From [Mycobacterium] fortunisiensis (GTDB lineage Bacteria > Actinomycetota > Actinomycetes > Mycobacteriales > Mycobacteriaceae): a stretch of 64,000 nt of DNA. The stretch spans positions 248,001-312,000 of the forward strand of contig NZ_VOMB01000027.1 of assembly GCF_019050325.1 (NCBI RefSeq), written 5' to 3'. The notes under the pieces were generated by a model that saw nothing but the letters and a program-made list of their open reading frames with translations, searched no databases and was not told the origin of the DNA. This document shows, in pieces, positions 38,395 through 45,766 of the stretch. A program made the translations under genes and the position numbers. Position 1 is the stretch's first letter. Each line of letters opens with the position of its first letter.

Positions 38395-39012
38395 ATGAGG
38401 GCGCTGAGCCATGCCGATCCACCGGTCGACAGCTACCGCCTCCGGCTGCTCGACGGGCTGGCCGCGGCGATCACCGACAAGGGCTATCGGGACACCACGG
38501 TGGCCGACATCGTCCGGCACGCCCGCACGTCCAAGCGCACGTTCTACGACCAGTTCGGCACCAAAGAGGATGGCTTCCTCGAGCTGTTGCGGGCCAACAA
38601 CGCCGCGCTCGTCGAACGGATCGCAACCGCGGTCGACCCCGAGGCAGCGTGGACCGATCAGATCGGACAGGCGGTGGGCGCCTATGTCGATCACATCGCG
38701 TCCGCCCCGGCCATCACGCTCAGCTGGATTCGCGAGCTGCCCGCGCTGGGCACCAGAGCCCGGCCCTTGCAACGGGAGGCCATGCACGCGCTCACCGAGC
38801 TGCTGATCGAGCTCAGCGGCAGCGCCGGGTTCCAGCGCGCCGGCCTGCCGCGGCTCACCCAGCCGATGGCCATCATCCTGCTCGGCGGGCTGCGGGAACT
38901 TACCGCCCTGATCGTCGAGGACGGCCGCGACATCCACGAGATCTACGGGCCCGCGGTGGCCGCGTCACAGGCGATCATGACCGCCAATTCAGCTGAGCAG
39001 CAACCGCGCTGA
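38395..39012 (+). CDS. TetR-family regulator (Rv0135c type)
   Basis: The 205-residue regulator has a TetR HTH (VADIVRHARTSKRTFYDQF, about 37-55) and an all-helical ligand domain. It is divergent from the P450, so it probably represses both through the two palindromes between them. The start is ATG 38395. The gene overlaps the next TetR gene tail to tail by 24 bases. Confidence 0.85.
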   Translation: MRALSHADPPVDSYRLRLLDGLAAAITDKGYRDTTVADIVRHARTSKRTFYDQFGTKEDGFLELLRANNAALVERIATAVDPEAAWTDQIGQAVGAYVDHIASAPAITLSWIRELPALGTRARPLQREAMHALTELLIELSGSAGFQRAGLPRLTQPMAIILLGGLRELTALIVEDGRDIHEIYGPAVAASQAIMTANSAEQQPR

Positions 39013-39558
39013 CTTCTCCAGCCGACGTGCCACCGCCGCCGAGGGGTCATATCCCATCCCGGCCCACACCAGGGTTCCGGTGTAGAGCAGCTCCAGGGCC
39101 TCGATGACGTCCAGGTCCACCTCGGGCCCCAGCGCAGCCACCAACCGGCCCCGGATATCGGCACCGATGCGCTGGCGCAACACGTCGACGTCGGGATCCT
39201 TGCCGAGCAGGGCGTTGGTCACCGCCCCGGCGAACTCGGGCTCGTCGGCCACCAGCGTGGCGATGTGCTGCAACACCTCGACCACCCGGGTGGCCGGATC
39301 GTCGGAGGTGTGCGCGGCCGCCGGCGCTGCCGAGAGCCGGCGCCAGAACACCTCGGCCACCAGATGTTCCTTGGACGAGAAGTAGGTGTACGCGGTCGCG
39401 GCTCCGACCCCGGCCTCGGCGGCCACGCGCCGCACCGTCAGCCCGGCGAAGCCGTCGCGCGCTATCAGCTCTACCGCGGCCTTCCCCAGGCGTTCGACAG
39501 TGTCGGCCTGCCGGGCACTCAGACGGCGGCGGGTCGACTCCAGGGCCGTCTCGGACAC
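38989..39558 (-). CDS. TetR-family regulator of the glycan-type cluster
   Basis: The 189-residue regulator has the HTH TVRRVAAEAGVGAATAYTYF (about 34-53). It starts at GTG 39558. The perfect palindrome CGGACACGTGTCCG (39553-39566) spans that codon, so its mRNA may be leaderless and autoregulated. A near-identical palindrome lies at the promoter of the GT4 operon (43435-43450), which suggests it controls the cluster. Confidence 0.85.
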   Translation of the reverse strand: MSETALESTRRRLSARQADTVERLGKAAVELIARDGFAGLTVRRVAAEAGVGAATAYTYFSSKEHLVAEVFWRRLSAAPAAAHTSDDPATRVVEVLQHIATLVADEPEFAGAVTNALLGKDPDVDVLRQRIGADIRGRLVAALGPEVDLDVIEALELLYTGTLVWAGMGYDPSAAVARRLEKSARLLLS

Positions 39559-39566
39559 GTGTCCGG
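39553..39566. promoter_or_regulatory. palindrome CGGACACGTGTCCG
   Basis: This 14-base perfect palindrome lies on the start codon of the TetR gene. Its 12-base core differs by one base from the core at 43437-43448. Confidence 0.65.
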
Positions 39567-39605
39567 ACGCTACTACAACCGATGGTCGCCAGCAACGGTA
39601 TGTTG

Positions 39606-39621
39606 AGTGCTCATGAGCACT
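39606..39621. promoter_or_regulatory. 16-base palindrome on the methyltransferase start codon
   Basis: AGTGCTCATGAGCACT is a perfect palindrome centred on the ATG at 39613. A possible -10 (TATGTT, 39599-39604) directly precedes it, so it may be an operator or a 5'-terminal hairpin. Confidence 0.4.
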
Positions 39622-40284
39622 GCCCAGACCGATTTGCCGCCCCGCGCCGAACGCCTGTTCACCCTCGCCGAGCAGGTCATCGGCTTCATGCCGGCCGACG
39701 AAGGCCGAGCCCTCTACGACGCCGGGGTGCGCTACCTCGGCGGAGGTGTCGGGGTCGAGATCGGCACCTACTGCGGCAAGTCGACGGTGATGCTGGGCGC
39801 CGCCGCGCAGGAGACAAATTCGGTGCTCTACACCGTCGACCACCACCACGGTTCGGAAGAGCATCAGCCGGGCTGGGAGTACCACGACACCTCGATGGTC
39901 GATCCGGTCACCGGACTGTTCGACACCCTGCCCACCATGCGCCACACCCTCGACGCCGCCGGCCTCGATGAGCATGTGGTCGCGGTGGTCGGCAAGTCGC
40001 CGGTGGTGGCCCGGGGTTGGCGAATGCCGTTGCGGCTGTTGTTCATCGACGGCGGCCACACCGAGGAGGCCGCACAGCGGGACTTCGACGGCTGGGCCCG
40101 CTGGGTGGAGGTGGGTGGCGCGCTGGTCATCCACGACGTGTTCCCCGACCCGAACGACGGGGGCCAGGCACCGTTCCACATCTATCAGCGGGCGCTGGCG
40201 ACCGGCTCCTTCGACGAGGTCATGGCCATGGGGTCGATGCGCGTGCTGCAGCGAACCTCGGGTGAGCCGGGGCAGCTGGATTAG
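39613..40284 (+). CDS. class I SAM-dependent methyltransferase
   Basis: The 223-residue protein has the SAM motif GVGVEIGTYCGKS (about 50-62) and LFIDGGHTEEAAQRDFDGWA, the pattern of small O-methyltransferases related to cephalosporin hydroxylase/Methyltransf_24. It is divergent from the TetR gene and converges with the toroid gene (4-base overlap). The substrate is unknown and may be a sugar. Confidence 0.8.
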   Translation: MSTAQTDLPPRAERLFTLAEQVIGFMPADEGRALYDAGVRYLGGGVGVEIGTYCGKSTVMLGAAAQETNSVLYTVDHHHGSEEHQPGWEYHDTSMVDPVTGLFDTLPTMRHTLDAAGLDEHVVAVVGKSPVVARGWRMPLRLLFIDGGHTEEAAQRDFDGWARWVEVGGALVIHDVFPDPNDGGQAPFHIYQRALATGSFDEVMAMGSMRVLQRTSGEPGQLD

Positions 40285-41351
40285 CGGTCGCTGACCACAC
40301 ACTCACAGTCGTACTCGCCCTCCAGGCCACGCGGCAGCCCCACGCCCCGGAAGATGCCGCTGGCCGGCGTGGTCGAGGACAATGCGTCGGCGGCCAGAAT
40401 CATGGCGGCCCCGGTCCAGGTGGTGCGTTCCTCGGGCCAGCGCTTACCGTCGGCGAAAACCAGCCCGGTCCAATACGATCCGTCGGCCTCACGCAGATGG
40501 TGCATGGCGGCGAACTGTTCGTGGGCGCGCCGGGTGTCGCCGATCGCGTCGAGAGCCATGACCAGTTCGCAGGTCTCGGCGCCGGTGACCCAGGGCCGGT
40601 GGTCGACGCAGCGGATACCCAGACCGGGCACCACGAAATCGTCCCAGCGCTCGTCGATCCGGCACTTTGCCGCGTCTCCGAGCAGTGCCCCGCCGAGCAC
40701 CGGGTAGTACCACTCCATGGCATGGGTGTCTTTGGCGGAGAACGCCTCTGGATGTTCGGCGATGGCGTGCCCGAGGCGGCCGACCGCGACCTCCCACTCC
40801 GGTTGCGGATCGTCGAGGTAATCGGCCAGCGCCAGCCCGCACCGGATGCTGTGGTAGATGCTGGCGCAGCCGGTCAGCAGCGCCTCTGCAACGGGGCCGG
40901 ACGGACTTGCGGCCCAGTAGATCTCGCCGCCCGATGCCTGCAGACCCAGGACGAAGTCGAGGGCCCGGGTCACCACCGGCCACATCGACTCGGCGAAGGC
41001 GCGGTCTCCGGTGATCAGCACGTGGTGCCACACCCCGGTGGCGACATAGGCGCAGAAGTTGCTGTCGCTGTTGGCGTCCTCGATGACGCCGTTGCGCATT
41101 TGGATCGGCCAGGATCCGTCGGCGCGCTGTTCGGTGCGGCACCAGTCGAAGCCGGCGCGGGCCGGTTCGATGAGCCCGGCCACGGTGAGCGCCATGGCGT
41201 TCTCGACGTGATCCCACGGGTCGGTGTGCCCGCCGTCGAACCATGGCAGCGCGCCTGAGGGTTCCTGGGTCGCGGCGATCGAACGCGCCGTCTGCAAGCA
41301 GTCTTCAGGTGTCAAAACTCCCGGCACACCGGGGATCTCAAGCTCCAGCAC
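40281..41351 (-). CDS. alpha/alpha-toroid protein (prenyltransferase/glycosidase-like fold)
   Basis: The 356-residue protein has repeated helical motifs of an alpha/alpha barrel, such as ADGSWPI, PSGALPWFDGG and DGSYWTGLVF. These resemble terpene-cyclase or glycoside-hydrolase toroids. No catalytic DxDD motif is seen. It starts at GTG 41351, 9 bases after the methyltransferase stop, and is third in the GT4 operon. A substrate-handling role in glycan modification is inference. Confidence 0.65.
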   Translation of the reverse strand: MLELEIPGVPGVLTPEDCLQTARSIAATQEPSGALPWFDGGHTDPWDHVENAMALTVAGLIEPARAGFDWCRTEQRADGSWPIQMRNGVIEDANSDSNFCAYVATGVWHHVLITGDRAFAESMWPVVTRALDFVLGLQASGGEIYWAASPSGPVAEALLTGCASIYHSIRCGLALADYLDDPQPEWEVAVGRLGHAIAEHPEAFSAKDTHAMEWYYPVLGGALLGDAAKCRIDERWDDFVVPGLGIRCVDHRPWVTGAETCELVMALDAIGDTRRAHEQFAAMHHLREADGSYWTGLVFADGKRWPEERTTWTGAAMILAADALSSTTPASGIFRGVGLPRGLEGEYDCECVVSDR

Positions 41352-41360
41352 AGCGCGGGC

Positions 41361-42098
41361 CTAGCCGTTGAATTCGGGTGTGCGCAGGTCCGGCTTGACA
41401 AAATACATCGCCACGCTCTTGCCGATCACCGGGTTCAGCAGCGACTCGGCGGTACGGGTCAACCAGGGCCGGCCCATCATGTCCCAGACCAGCAGCTGGT
41501 GGTAGGCCTTCACCGCCGGGTGGCTGTTCTTCTCGGTGCCGACCAGACATTTGAGCCACCAGTACGGCGCGTGCAGCGCGTGCTCGTGGTGGGTGTGGGC
41601 CAGTGTCAGCCCGTGGGCGAGCACCTTGTCACGCAACTCATCGGCCTTGTAGATGCGGATGTGTCCGCCCTCGTTGGCGTGGTATTCGTCCGACAGCAGC
41701 CAGCACACCTTCTCGGGCAGCCAGCGTGGCACCGTGATGGCCAGCGTGCCACCGGGTTTCAGCACCCGCACCAGTTCGGCAATGGCTCGATCATCTTCCG
41801 GTACGTGCTCGAGGATCTCCGAGGCGATGACGCAGTCGAAGCTGGAGTCGGTGTAGGGCAGGTCGAGCGCGTCACCCTTGACGGCTTCGCCCTTCGCCGA
41901 CAGCGGCACCTCGCCCGCTTCGCGCATGGCCTGCAGCATGGTGTCGACATCGTTGAGGTCGGAGGCACTCTGGTCGAAGCCGACGACATTGGCGCCGCGC
42001 CGGTAGGCCTCGAAAGTGTGCCGGCCTGCGCCGCAGCCGACGTCGATCACCGTGGTACCCGGCCCGACACCGAGACGGTCGAAATCGACGGTCAGCAT
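41361..42098 (-). CDS. class I SAM-dependent methyltransferase
   Basis: The 245-residue protein has the SAM-binding VIDVGCGAGRHTFEA (about 17-31), GDALDLPY and the post-motif LKPGGTLAITVP. The C-terminal part has YWWLKCLVG and looks amphipathic, so it may act at the membrane. ATG 42098 has AAGGAAAGG upstream and overlaps the end of the GT4 gene by 7 bases. Confidence 0.85.
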   Translation of the reverse strand: MLTVDFDRLGVGPGTTVIDVGCGAGRHTFEAYRRGANVVGFDQSASDLNDVDTMLQAMREAGEVPLSAKGEAVKGDALDLPYTDSSFDCVIASEILEHVPEDDRAIAELVRVLKPGGTLAITVPRWLPEKVCWLLSDEYHANEGGHIRIYKADELRDKVLAHGLTLAHTHHEHALHAPYWWLKCLVGTEKNSHPAVKAYHQLLVWDMMGRPWLTRTAESLLNPVIGKSVAMYFVKPDLRTPEFNG

Positions 42099-43363
42099 GA
42101 GGTCACCTTTCCTTCTTCTGCTCCGCGGGTGCTTGACCCAACCCGTTCGCGGGCCATCTCGTACACCGAGACTGTCTGCGCAGCAACGGATTCCCAACTG
42201 AAGACGTCGAGTGCCCGCTGCCGCCCGGCGGCGCCGAGCCGGCGGCGTTCCAGCGGTGAGTCGAGCAGTTCGCCGAGCACCGCGGTCAGCTCGTCGACAT
42301 CGGCCGGGCGCACCAACCGGGCGCAGGTGCCGTCCTCGCCGACCACCTCGGGCAGCGCACCCGCGCGGCTGGCCACGATCGGGGTGCCGCTGGCCATGGC
42401 CTCCACCGCCGGCAGCGAGAAACCCTCGTACAGCGATGGGATGCAGGCCACTTCGGCGGACGCCAGCAGCGCGGCGAGCTCCTCATCGGACAGGCCGCTC
42501 GAGCTGTGCACGATGTCGGAGATGCCGAGCTCGGCGATGAGCTTCTCGGTGGGGCCGTTGGGTTCGAGCTTGGACACCAACTGCACGTCCAGGTTGCGTT
42601 CCACCCGCAGCCGGGCCACGGCGTGCAGCAGATGGCTGACGCCCTTGAGCGGAACGTCGGCACTGGCGATCGCGATGATGCGTCCGCTCACCCGCTGTTC
42701 GGCCGGCCGGAACAGTTCGGTGTCCACGCCCAGCGGCACGATGTGCAGCTGATCGGGGGTCACCCCGAAGTCCTCGGCGATGTCGGCGGCCGAGGACGAC
42801 GAGACGGTGAGCAGCTCGGGGATGCGGCGGGCCACCTTTTTCTGCATCTCGGCGAAGCCGTACCAGCGTCGCACCAGCGGCTTGCGCCACCACTTGGCCG
42901 CGGCGATCTCCACCACCCGGTCCCGGGTGATCGGGTGGTGCACGGTGGCCACCACCGGCAGGCCGGCCTCGGCGATCTTCAGCAGCGCCGAGCCCAGGCT
43001 CTGGTTGTCGTGGACCACGTCGAATTCGTCGCGCCGCGCCGCCAGGATCCGGGCCACCCGCATGGTGAAGGTGCGCGGCTCCGGGAACCCGGCGCTCCAC
43101 ATCGTCGCCAGTTCCAGCGCGTCGATCCGGTCGCGGATCTCGCTGGGCCGGGGCACCCGGAACGGGTCCGGCTCACGGTAAAGGTCCAGGCTGGGCACCT
43201 TGGTGAGGGTGACCCGCGGATCCAGCCCCTCGGGATAGGGCTGGCCGGAAAACACCTCGACGTGATGGCCGAGCTCGGCCAGACCGCGGCTGAGATGGCG
43301 CACGTAGACGCCCTGCCCGCCGCAATGGGTCTTGCTCCGATAAGACAGCAACGCAATACGCAT
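42092..43363 (-). CDS. GT4-family glycosyltransferase
   Basis: The 423-residue GT-B enzyme has the N-terminal acceptor domain (LLSYRSKTHCGGQGVYVRHL) and the C-terminal nucleotide-sugar motif EGFSLPAVEAMASG (E-x7-E). It starts at ATG 43363 and heads the minus-strand GT4-methyltransferase-toroid operon. The promoter at 43451-43479 carries a TetR-type palindrome. Donor and acceptor are unknown. Confidence 0.88.
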   Translation of the reverse strand: MRIALLSYRSKTHCGGQGVYVRHLSRGLAELGHHVEVFSGQPYPEGLDPRVTLTKVPSLDLYREPDPFRVPRPSEIRDRIDALELATMWSAGFPEPRTFTMRVARILAARRDEFDVVHDNQSLGSALLKIAEAGLPVVATVHHPITRDRVVEIAAAKWWRKPLVRRWYGFAEMQKKVARRIPELLTVSSSSAADIAEDFGVTPDQLHIVPLGVDTELFRPAEQRVSGRIIAIASADVPLKGVSHLLHAVARLRVERNLDVQLVSKLEPNGPTEKLIAELGISDIVHSSSGLSDEELAALLASAEVACIPSLYEGFSLPAVEAMASGTPIVASRAGALPEVVGEDGTCARLVRPADVDELTAVLGELLDSPLERRRLGAAGRQRALDVFSWESVAAQTVSVYEMARERVGSSTRGAEEGKVTSC

Positions 43364-43434
43364 AGTCAGGTCACCTGATGGCCGGAATGGTGCTGAGCTG
43401 GGAATACACGCTCAACGCGTCGACTCCGAACCCT

Positions 43435-43479
43435 CTGGACATGTGTCCAGACTATAGTTTGACCGGCTAGCGGACGCAA
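43435..43479 (-). promoter_or_regulatory. GT4 operon promoter with TetR-type operator
   Basis: On the minus strand TTGCGT (43479-43474), a 17-base spacer and TATAGT (43456-43451) form a good promoter. CTGGACA-TG-TGTCCAG (43435-43450) covers the expected start of transcription. Confidence 0.7.
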
Positions 43480-43495
43480 CGCGTCGGCTGGCTGC

Positions 43496-43951
43496 TCACG
43501 GCGGCGGGAAACCACCCGTGGCAACCGGCCCCCAGCGGGTGGGCGTGATCCGGATCAGGCACTTGCCCTGGTCCACCATCGCCTGGCGGTACTCGTCCCA
43601 ATCCGGGTGCTCACCGGCGACGGCGCGGAAATAGTCGACGAGCGGTTCGACCGCATCGGGCAGTCCGATCACCTCCGCATCGCCGTCCACCTGCACATAA
43701 GGCCCGTTGAACTCGTCGGACAGCACGGTCACGCTGGCCTGCGGCGTGCGCCGGAGATTGGCGGCCTTGGCCCGCCGCGGATAGCTCGCGATCACGATGC
43801 GGCCCCGTTCGTCCACCCCGCCGGTCACTGGCGAACTCTGCAACGTGCCGTCGGCACGGAACGTGCTGAGCACCATCCGGTGCCGCGGGCGCACGAAGTC
43901 CAGCAGCTCGCCGATCCCCACGGTGTCTGCGGTCGCATACTTTCGGGCCAT
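43496..43951 (-). CDS. PPOX-class F420/FMN-binding split-barrel protein
   Basis: The 151-residue protein has the PNPOx-like split barrel of the mycobacterial PPOX/F420 group (RHRMVLSTFRADGTLQSSPV near 26-45, GRIVIASYPR). Such proteins reduce ligands or bind F420, FMN or haem. The exact cofactor cannot be told. ATG 43951 was chosen. It follows the GT4 operon promoter region on the same strand. Confidence 0.8.
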   Translation of the reverse strand: MARKYATADTVGIGELLDFVRPRHRMVLSTFRADGTLQSSPVTGGVDERGRIVIASYPRRAKAANLRRTPQASVTVLSDEFNGPYVQVDGDAEVIGLPDAVEPLVDYFRAVAGEHPDWDEYRQAMVDQGKCLIRITPTRWGPVATGGFPPP

Positions 43952-43966
43952 ACTCTCGGTCACCTC

Positions 43967-44533
43967 TCATTCGGGAACGACGAACGCGAACGGACGGGGA
44001 AATCCCAGCCCGGTCAGCCGGGCACCACGCACCGCGGCCACGTCGATCGGCAACACATACCCCGACGACGGTTCATAGCACTGCAGCACGCCGTCGGCGG
44101 CCTCGACGATCAACACCCAGTGCCGCGGAATACCGCGCTCACCGATGAGCATCGCCACCGGCCACCCGTCGGTGACAGCACCACATACATCCGCCAACGA
44201 GTCGCGGGCACCGCGGAACCGGCGCCACCGGTAGGTCGCTCCGTACTTGCTGCTGTGCGCGGTGAGCGCGCGAGCCATGCCCGCCGGGGTGGTCCCGAGT
44301 TGCCGGGGCCAGATCCGGTTGACCGAGGCGTGGATTCGGCCCTGCTCCGCGGCGAACCAGGTGTCGCCGCCGGGATTCAGCAACTCCGCGCGGTAGGTGT
44401 GGTCCAGCAGGGCACCAGCCACCACCGCGACCGTCGGGCCACAGGTGATCCCGTCGCGCTGCCGTAGCCGTAAGGCCGCCAGTTTCGCTGGCTTCACACA
44501 GATCCGGTCATCTGATCCATCAATTTCCGCCAT
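43967..44533 (-). CDS. C39-like papain-fold protein
   Basis: The 188-residue protein has QRDGITCGPTVAVVAG (Gln25, Cys31), then PRHWVLIVEA (His138) and CYEPSSGY (Glu154 next to Pro). The Gln-Cys-His order suggests a papain-like C39-type fold, although peptidase activity is unproven. No signal peptide is seen. ATG 44533 lies within a perfect palindrome shared with 33210-33233. It is divergent from a small secreted protein. Confidence 0.55.
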   Translation of the reverse strand: MAEIDGSDDRICVKPAKLAALRLRQRDGITCGPTVAVVAGALLDHTYRAELLNPGGDTWFAAEQGRIHASVNRIWPRQLGTTPAGMARALTAHSSKYGATYRWRRFRGARDSLADVCGAVTDGWPVAMLIGERGIPRHWVLIVEAADGVLQCYEPSSGYVLPIDVAAVRGARLTGLGFPRPFAFVVPE

Positions 44534-44541
44534 CGGAAATC
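44519..44541. promoter_or_regulatory. palindrome ATTTCCG/CGGAAAT, second copy
   Basis: ATTTCCG (44523-44529), CCAT, CGGAAAT (44534-44540) is a perfect 7-4-7 palindrome. About 19 of 23 bases agree with the copy at 33210. The start codon of the C39-like gene is the central CAT read on the minus strand. Confidence 0.55.
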
Positions 44542-44611
44542 AAATCTTCTCGACTACCGGTTTCACCCGGCATACCGCAGCGTAGCGGAGACGTGAAATG
44601 AGGACACAGCA

Positions 44612-44890
44612 ATGCGAAACTCTCGAATCCTGGCCGCCGCCATCGCCTTTTTGACGGCCGCCGGCATCGCGATGGGAGCCCCGGCCGGCGCCGCACCCAA
44701 CGGCCCGGGCGATGCCGAGAAGACCATCAAAAACCTTCAGTCCCAGGGCTACACCGTGATCGTCAATCGCCTCGGCACCACCCCGTTGGATCAGGCCTCG
44801 GTGGTGGCCGTGCGGCCCGGACCGAACTACAGCCGCGCCGACACGCTGAGCGCCGTCACCCGCCGCACGGTGTACGTGGACGTCAAGTAG
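44612..44890 (+). CDS. small secreted protein (92 aa)
   Basis: The protein has a signal peptide (about 1-27, ending GAPAGAAP) and a 65-residue mature part (DAEKTIKNLQSQGYTVIVNRLG) with a plausible alpha/beta mini-domain and no Cys. AGGACA precedes ATG 44612. It is divergent from the C39-like gene, the same layout as the 33286 protein and its neighbour. No function is known to me. Confidence 0.8.
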   Translation: MRNSRILAAAIAFLTAAGIAMGAPAGAAPNGPGDAEKTIKNLQSQGYTVIVNRLGTTPLDQASVVAVRPGPNYSRADTLSAVTRRTVYVDVK

Positions 44891-44926
44891 CAGACAGACA
44901 CCAGCCCCGGCGTCGATAATGAGCCG

Positions 44927-45721
44927 ATGGCGGTGAAGATGGCCGATCTGCTGGGCAGCACGCTGGGCGACCTGCGATACCAGGCCACCGCCAAACGTAT
45001 CCGGGTGTGCCTGGGCGGGGAGCCGGTGGCCGACACCGACGCGGCGGTCCTGGTGTGGGAACCGCGCCGGGTGGTCCCGACGTACGCGGTGCCGCGCTCG
45101 GCGTTGACCGCGCAGCTGGTCCCGGCGGGCGGAGACGTCGGCGACGACGAGATCCCCGGGTTCTTGGACCCGTCGGTGCCGTTCACCGCACACACCTGCG
45201 CGGGCACGGTATTCGACGTCATCGCCGGCGACGAAACCGGTGCCGCGGCGGCCTACCAGCCCGACGACGTGGAGCTGGCCGGCTACCTGATCCTGGATTT
45301 CGCCACATTCGAATGGCGGGAGGAGGACGAGCCGATCGTCTCGCACCCGCACGATCCCTATCACCGGATCGACGTCCGACGCAGCCGACGGCACATCCGC
45401 ATCGAACACGAGGGACAGCTGCTGGCCGAATCCCGCAGTCCCACACTGCTGTTCGAAACCGGCCTACCGGTCCGCTACTACCTGCCGCGCGAGGACATCA
45501 CCACCGCACTGGACGTCAGCGACTCCGTCACATACTGCGCATACAAGGGCCGGGCCACCTATTACTCGCTGCCCGGCGGTCCGGCCGACCTGGCCTGGTC
45601 CTACCACGAACCCCTGATCGACGCGGAGCCTGTGCGCGACCGGGTCTGTTTCTTCGACGAACACGTGGACGTGTTCGTCGACGGCAAGCGCGCGGACCGC
45701 CCGAACACCCTGTGGAGCTGA
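44927..45721 (+). CDS. tandem DUF427 protein
   Basis: The 264-residue protein has two DUF427 domains (about 8-125 and 140-255). The second keeps the signature VTYCAYKGRATYY and the first is more diverged (AHTCAGTVFDV). The role is unknown. ATG 44927 or the ATG 12 bases later could start it. Forty-five bases separate it from the membrane operon downstream. Confidence 0.8.
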   Translation: MAVKMADLLGSTLGDLRYQATAKRIRVCLGGEPVADTDAAVLVWEPRRVVPTYAVPRSALTAQLVPAGGDVGDDEIPGFLDPSVPFTAHTCAGTVFDVIAGDETGAAAAYQPDDVELAGYLILDFATFEWREEDEPIVSHPHDPYHRIDVRRSRRHIRIEHEGQLLAESRSPTLLFETGLPVRYYLPREDITTALDVSDSVTYCAYKGRATYYSLPGGPADLAWSYHEPLIDAEPVRDRVCFFDEHVDVFVDGKRADRPNTLWS

Positions 45722-45766
45722 CGAAGGCCCTGTTTCAGGCTGCCCAGTTCTGGCAACATTCCGGTC

